A DNA stretch of 52,746 bases from JAKFEW01 sp036675505 (GTDB lineage Bacteria; Cyanobacteriota; Sericytochromatia; S15B-MN24; JAQBPE01). Positions 50,158-52,746 of this stretch are shown in pieces; the stretch's first letter is position 1, and each line of letters starts with the position of its first letter. The position numbers were made by a program, and so were the translations under genes. Under the pieces are notes generated by a model. It searched no databases. It was not told the DNA's origin and was given only the letters and a program-made list of their open reading frames with translations. The stretch covers positions 1 to 52,746 of the forward strand of contig JAKFEW010000134.1 in the NCBI GenBank assembly GCA_036675505.1. The letters are read 5' to 3'.

Positions 50158-51582
50158 TCAGGCGCCGCGGTTCGCCGCGGCCAGCCGCGCCAGCAACTGG
50201 GCGTTCTCCGCCGCCGCCACGTTGATCCGCGTCATGCGCGAAGGCGCGCCGCCGGGCGAGAAGAGCGAGCCGGGCGCCAGCAGGATGCCTTCGTCCCACA
50301 GCCGGCCGGCCAGCAGCTGGGTGTCGACCTCGGCCTCGGCCCAGACGAAGAACCCCTCGCCGGCGGGCTCCACCGGGGTGAGGCCGGCCTTCGGCAGCGC
50401 CGCGAGCGTGCGGGCGCGGGCGCGCGCCACCCGCTCGCGCAGGCCCGCGACGTGCCGCCGGTACGCGCCGTCCGCGAGGATGCCCGCGACCGCGGCCTCG
50501 GTGGGCTGGGGCGTGGTGATGCCGGCCAGCACTTTCAGCTCGACCAGCCGCGGCACGAGCGCCGCGGGCGCCGCCAGGAAGCCGACGCGCCAGCCCGGCG
50601 CCAGCGTCTTCGAGAAGCTGCCCAGGTGGATCACCCGCGCGAGGCCGTCCAGCGCGGCGAGCCGCGGCGGCGGGTGCATGGCGAGCTCGCCGTACACGTC
50701 GTCCTCCACGATCCAGGTGCCGGCCGCCTCGGCCAGCTTGAGCAGGCGATAGGCCTTGCCGGGCGCCAGCGCGCCGCCGGTCGGGTTGTGCAGCGACGCG
50801 GTGGTGAGGTACAGCCGCGGCGCATGCTGGGCCAGCAGCACCTCGAGCGCCGCGAGGTCGGGCCCGTCGCCGGCCCACGGCACGCCGATCACCCGCGCGC
50901 CGCGCGCGGCCAGCTGGCCGAACGGCAGGAAGAAGCCCGGGTCGTCCACCAGCACCACGTCGCCCGGCTGCACGAGCGCGCCGGCCACCAGGTCGATCGC
51001 CTGGGTCGCGCCGATCGTCGTGATGATCGCGCCCGGCTCGGCCGGGATGTCCACGTCGGCGAGCTTGCGGGCGAGCGCCGCGCGCAGCGCCGGGTAGCCC
51101 TGCACGTCGCCGTAGCCGAGCGCCGCCGCCGCCTCGCCCGCAGCACCGCGCAGCGCCCGCCGCACGAGGTCCGCGCTCAGCCAGCCGTGGGGCACGAGCC
51201 CGGACCCCGGTGCGCGCTCCACCTCGTGGGTGCGCAGCATCGCGCCGATCAGCCAGGCTGGCGCCGGGCTGAGCGGCAGCGGCTCCGCGCGCGGCGGCTC
51301 GGCGACGCGCGAGACCTCGGCCGGCAGGCGCGCGAAGAACCCGGCCCCGCGCCGCGGCTCGGCCCAGCCCGCGGCCGTCAGGCGGTCGTAGGCCTCGACC
51401 GCCGTGAAGCGCGACACGCCCCATTCATCGGCCAGCTGGCGCACCGACGGCAGGCGGGCGCCCGGCCGGATCAGCCCGGCCTCGATGCGCCCCCGCAGGT
51501 GCGCGGCGATCGCCGTGGCCCGCTCGCCGCGTGGCGGCAGGGCGTGGCCCGGTCGGTTGACCATGACACTATCGGACATCAT
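50158..51582 (-). CDS. MocR/PdxR-type regulator (GntR wHTH fused to aminotransferase-fold domain)
   Basis: The start at 51582 (or the adjacent ATG at 51579) gives 474 residues. N-terminal GntR winged helix: IAAHLRGRIEAGLIRPGARL, then LADEWGVSRFTAVEAYDRL. The C-terminal class-I aminotransferase fold has the PLP-binding stretch VIHLGSFSKTLAPGWRVGF (Lys in FSK), ASLHNPTGG, and EDDVYGE. MocR proteins bind PLP or an aldimine and control vitamin B6, GABA, taurine or exporter genes. It is divergent from a LysE-family exporter and separated by an 11-bp direct repeat typical of MocR operators, so it most likely controls that exporter and itself. Confidence 0.93.
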   Translation of the reverse strand: MMSDSVMVNRPGHALPPRGERATAIAAHLRGRIEAGLIRPGARLPSVRQLADEWGVSRFTAVEAYDRLTAAGWAEPRRGAGFFARLPAEVSRVAEPPRAEPLPLSPAPAWLIGAMLRTHEVERAPGSGLVPHGWLSADLVRRALRGAAGEAAAALGYGDVQGYPALRAALARKLADVDIPAEPGAIITTIGATQAIDLVAGALVQPGDVVLVDDPGFFLPFGQLAARGARVIGVPWAGDGPDLAALEVLLAQHAPRLYLTTASLHNPTGGALAPGKAYRLLKLAEAAGTWIVEDDVYGELAMHPPPRLAALDGLARVIHLGSFSKTLAPGWRVGFLAAPAALVPRLVELKVLAGITTPQPTEAAVAGILADGAYRRHVAGLRERVARARARTLAALPKAGLTPVEPAGEGFFVWAEAEVDTQLLAGRLWDEGILLAPGSLFSPGGAPSRMTRINVAAAENAQLLARLAAANRGA

Positions 51583-51589
51583 GCGCCTC

Positions 51590-51611
51590 ACTGTACCGGT
51601 ACTGTACTGGT
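51590..51611. promoter_or_regulatory. MocR-type direct-repeat operator
   Basis: ACTGTACCGGT (51590-51600) and ACTGTACTGGT (51601-51611) are head-to-tail copies with ten of eleven bases identical. The first copy contains the palindrome GTACCGGTAC (51593-51602). The site starts eight bases upstream of the regulator start, so binding would cover its promoter and the one of the exporter. Confidence 0.65.
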
Positions 51612-51685
51612 TCAGTATGGCACCATCGGGCTCGGAAGTCGACGCCAGGCCAGCGGCTCGACCACGCTCAACCCAGGAGGTGCCC

Positions 51686-52288
51686 ATGTCCATGCCCGTC
51701 ACCGATGTCGCCGCGTTCCTCGGCTACGCCGCCGCCATGTCGATCACGCCCGGCCCGAACAACGCGATGCTCGCCACGCTCGGCGCGCGCCACGGCTGGC
51801 GCGGGGCGGCGCCTGCCGCGGCGGGCGTCGCGGCCGGCATGTTCGGCCTGCTGTTCGCCGCGGGCACCGGCGTCGCGGCGGCGGTGAGCGCCGCGCCGGG
51901 CCTGCGCAGGGCGCTGACCGTGGCCGGCGTCGGCTACATGGCCTGGCTGGCCTGGGCGCTCTGGCATACCGACCCCGCGAAGCCTGGCCATGAGCGCCCG
52001 CCGATGGGGTTCTGGGGCGCCGTGGCCTTCCAGGCCGTGAACCCGAAGGCGCTCTTGATGGCCCTGACCGCCGCCGGCGGCTTCATGGTCCCGGCCGCGG
52101 GCGTGGCGGACGCCGCCTCGATGGCCGCGCTGTTCGTGGCGGTGGGCGCGCCGTGCATCGCGGCCTGGGCGCTGATGGGCGATCGCCTGCGCGGCTGGCT
52201 CGGCACGCCCGCGCGGGCCCGCGCGTTCTCGCGCGTGATGGCGCTGGTGGTGGTGGCGACGGCGGTGGCGATGGTGGTGGAAGGCTGA
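51686..52288 (+). CDS. LysE/RhtB-family amino acid exporter
   Basis: AGGAGG at 51675-51680 precedes the ATG at 51686. The 200-residue protein has the six-helix LysE fold: LGYAAAMSITPGPNNAMLAT (the PGPN signature), GWRGAAPAAAGVAAGMFGLL, KALLMALTAAGGF in the NPK region (AVNPKALLM), and a C-terminal helix MALVVVATAVAMVVEG. Family members export amino acids or related small compounds. Divergent from a MocR regulator, which suggests induction by an amine or amino-acid ligand. Substrate not determinable from sequence. Confidence 0.92.
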   Translation: MSMPVTDVAAFLGYAAAMSITPGPNNAMLATLGARHGWRGAAPAAAGVAAGMFGLLFAAGTGVAAAVSAAPGLRRALTVAGVGYMAWLAWALWHTDPAKPGHERPPMGFWGAVAFQAVNPKALLMALTAAGGFMVPAAGVADAASMAALFVAVGAPCIAAWALMGDRLRGWLGTPARARAFSRVMALVVVATAVAMVVEG

Positions 52289-52334
52289 CCGCCAGCCCCG
52301 GCGGACCCCGCTGGCGGGGGCGGGCCACAGCGCG

Positions 52335-52340
52335 TATTAT
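52335..52340 (+). promoter_or_regulatory. -10 box close to start of terminal gene
   Basis: TATTAT lies nine bases before the ATG at 52350, leaving a leader of zero to three bases. No ribosome site precedes this ATG. Confidence 0.35.
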
Positions 52341-52349
52341 GTCTTGGTC

Positions 52350-52746
52350 ATGCCCGCCCTCTGGACCACCCTCGCCAACCTGCTGGTGATGCTGTGCCTG
52401 GTCGTCTACCAGGCGCCGCAGCCCTGCCGTGGCGACGCCGCGGGCCACGCGTGCACGATGGCCTCCTGCGCCTGCGTCGCGGCCTGCACGTGCCGGATCG
52501 CCCACCAGCAAGCGCGTGACCTCGCGTCCGTGCTGGCGGGACGACCGAACTGCTGCCGCAGCGACCGCGAGGTGGAACACGCGGCCGAAGCCGCCGTGGC
52601 CGCCGCGATGAGCTGCCACGCCGGCGAGGCACCGACCCACTTCTCGCTCCCCGGCCACCACGGCCCGATGGTCATCGCCGGCGCGGCGCCGACCGTCTGG
52701 CCGTCGGCGCCGGCCGCGCGCCACCGCGGCCCGCGTGCGCGCCGCG
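52350..52746 (+). CDS. Cys/His-rich exported protein, 3' end outside window
   Basis: The frame runs off the window end. The first 22 residues are a membrane helix or signal (MPALWTTLANLLVMLCLVVY). There follow ten or more Cys in about 95 residues: PCRGDAAGHACTMASCACVA, ACTCRIAHQQ, PNCCRSDREVE, MSCHAGEAPTHFS, together with His in LPGHHGP. The spacing is irregular and fits no zinc-ribbon or ferredoxin type I know. It suggests metal binding in the periplasm or disulfide-rich structure. The tail (ARHRGPRARR) becomes basic. I do not recognise the family. Confidence 0.5.
   Translation, partial: MPALWTTLANLLVMLCLVVYQAPQPCRGDAAGHACTMASCACVAACTCRIAHQQARDLASVLAGRPNCCRSDREVEHAAEAAVAAAMSCHAGEAPTHFSLPGHHGPMVIAGAAPTVWPSAPAARHRGPRARR

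Overview
The window reads as chromosome of a GC-rich (clearly above 65% in most places), Gram-negative-type (diderm) bacterium. Evidence for an outer membrane is a BcsC-like export barrel, an OmpL-type porin ending in Phe, and several lipoproteins. Long kinase/ATPase/histidine-kinase fusions, NHL-repeat and Sel1-repeat proteins, and promoters whose -10 box sits six bases before the start codon give a flavour seen in Myxococcota, Cyanobacteria relatives and Candidatus Sericytochromatia. I cannot fix the phylum from this stretch. No rRNA, tRNA, CRISPR array, transposase or integrase was seen.

Layout. 0-4.2 kb: 3' part of a bcsC-like gene and a secreted lipoprotein. 4.2-7.3 kb: housekeeping genes, a family A DNA polymerase without the 5' nuclease domain and the ribosome-binding ATPase YchF. 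7.3-10.35 kb: a lower-GC accessory block with a perfect inverted repeat, a frameshifted MNT-type nucleotidyltransferase and a 763-residue protein that joins a winged-helix partner-like N-terminus to an unrecognised C-terminal half. This resembles an enlarged AbiE/MNT-like toxin-antitoxin or defence module. 10.5-12.5 kb: three tandem paralogous lipoproteins. 12.6-15.2 kb: an unknown membrane protein, a WYL regulator and a VOC protein. 15.2-16.1 kb: a small gene graveyard. 16.1-18.6 kb: an NHL propeller and an odd in-frame double gene.

18.6-23 kb, minus strand, is an operon that reads in order: a Sec-exported lipoprotein carrying a complete phage tail-tube (gp19-type) domain, a secreted six-hairpin glycosidase, and a lipoprotein clostripain-family peptidase. 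A tail-tube fold with a lipobox is unexpected and is the strongest candidate here for an undescribed system. 23.2-31 kb holds an SRPBCC protein, an 1842-residue Ser/Thr kinase-ATPase-histidine kinase, a Sel1 protein and an LprI-domain protein.

31-47 kb is a potassium-homeostasis island: an OmpL-like porin, KdpD split into two genes in reversed order, the Kdp ATPase in the shuffled order A-C-F-B, KdpE, a PAS/GAF histidine kinase, a 38-residue TrkA stub, TrkA and a KimA-like APC permease. Three promoters in this island share TCTTTA direct repeats with an 11-bp period placed exactly 61 bp upstream of a -10 hexamer. The sites look like E. coli KdpE boxes, so I read the porin, the Kdp pump and the TrkA/permease pair as one KdpE regulon.

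46.8-52.7 kb: slipin, SelO, a Sel1 protein, a MocR regulator divergent from a LysE exporter with a direct-repeat operator between them, and a partial Cys-rich exported protein.
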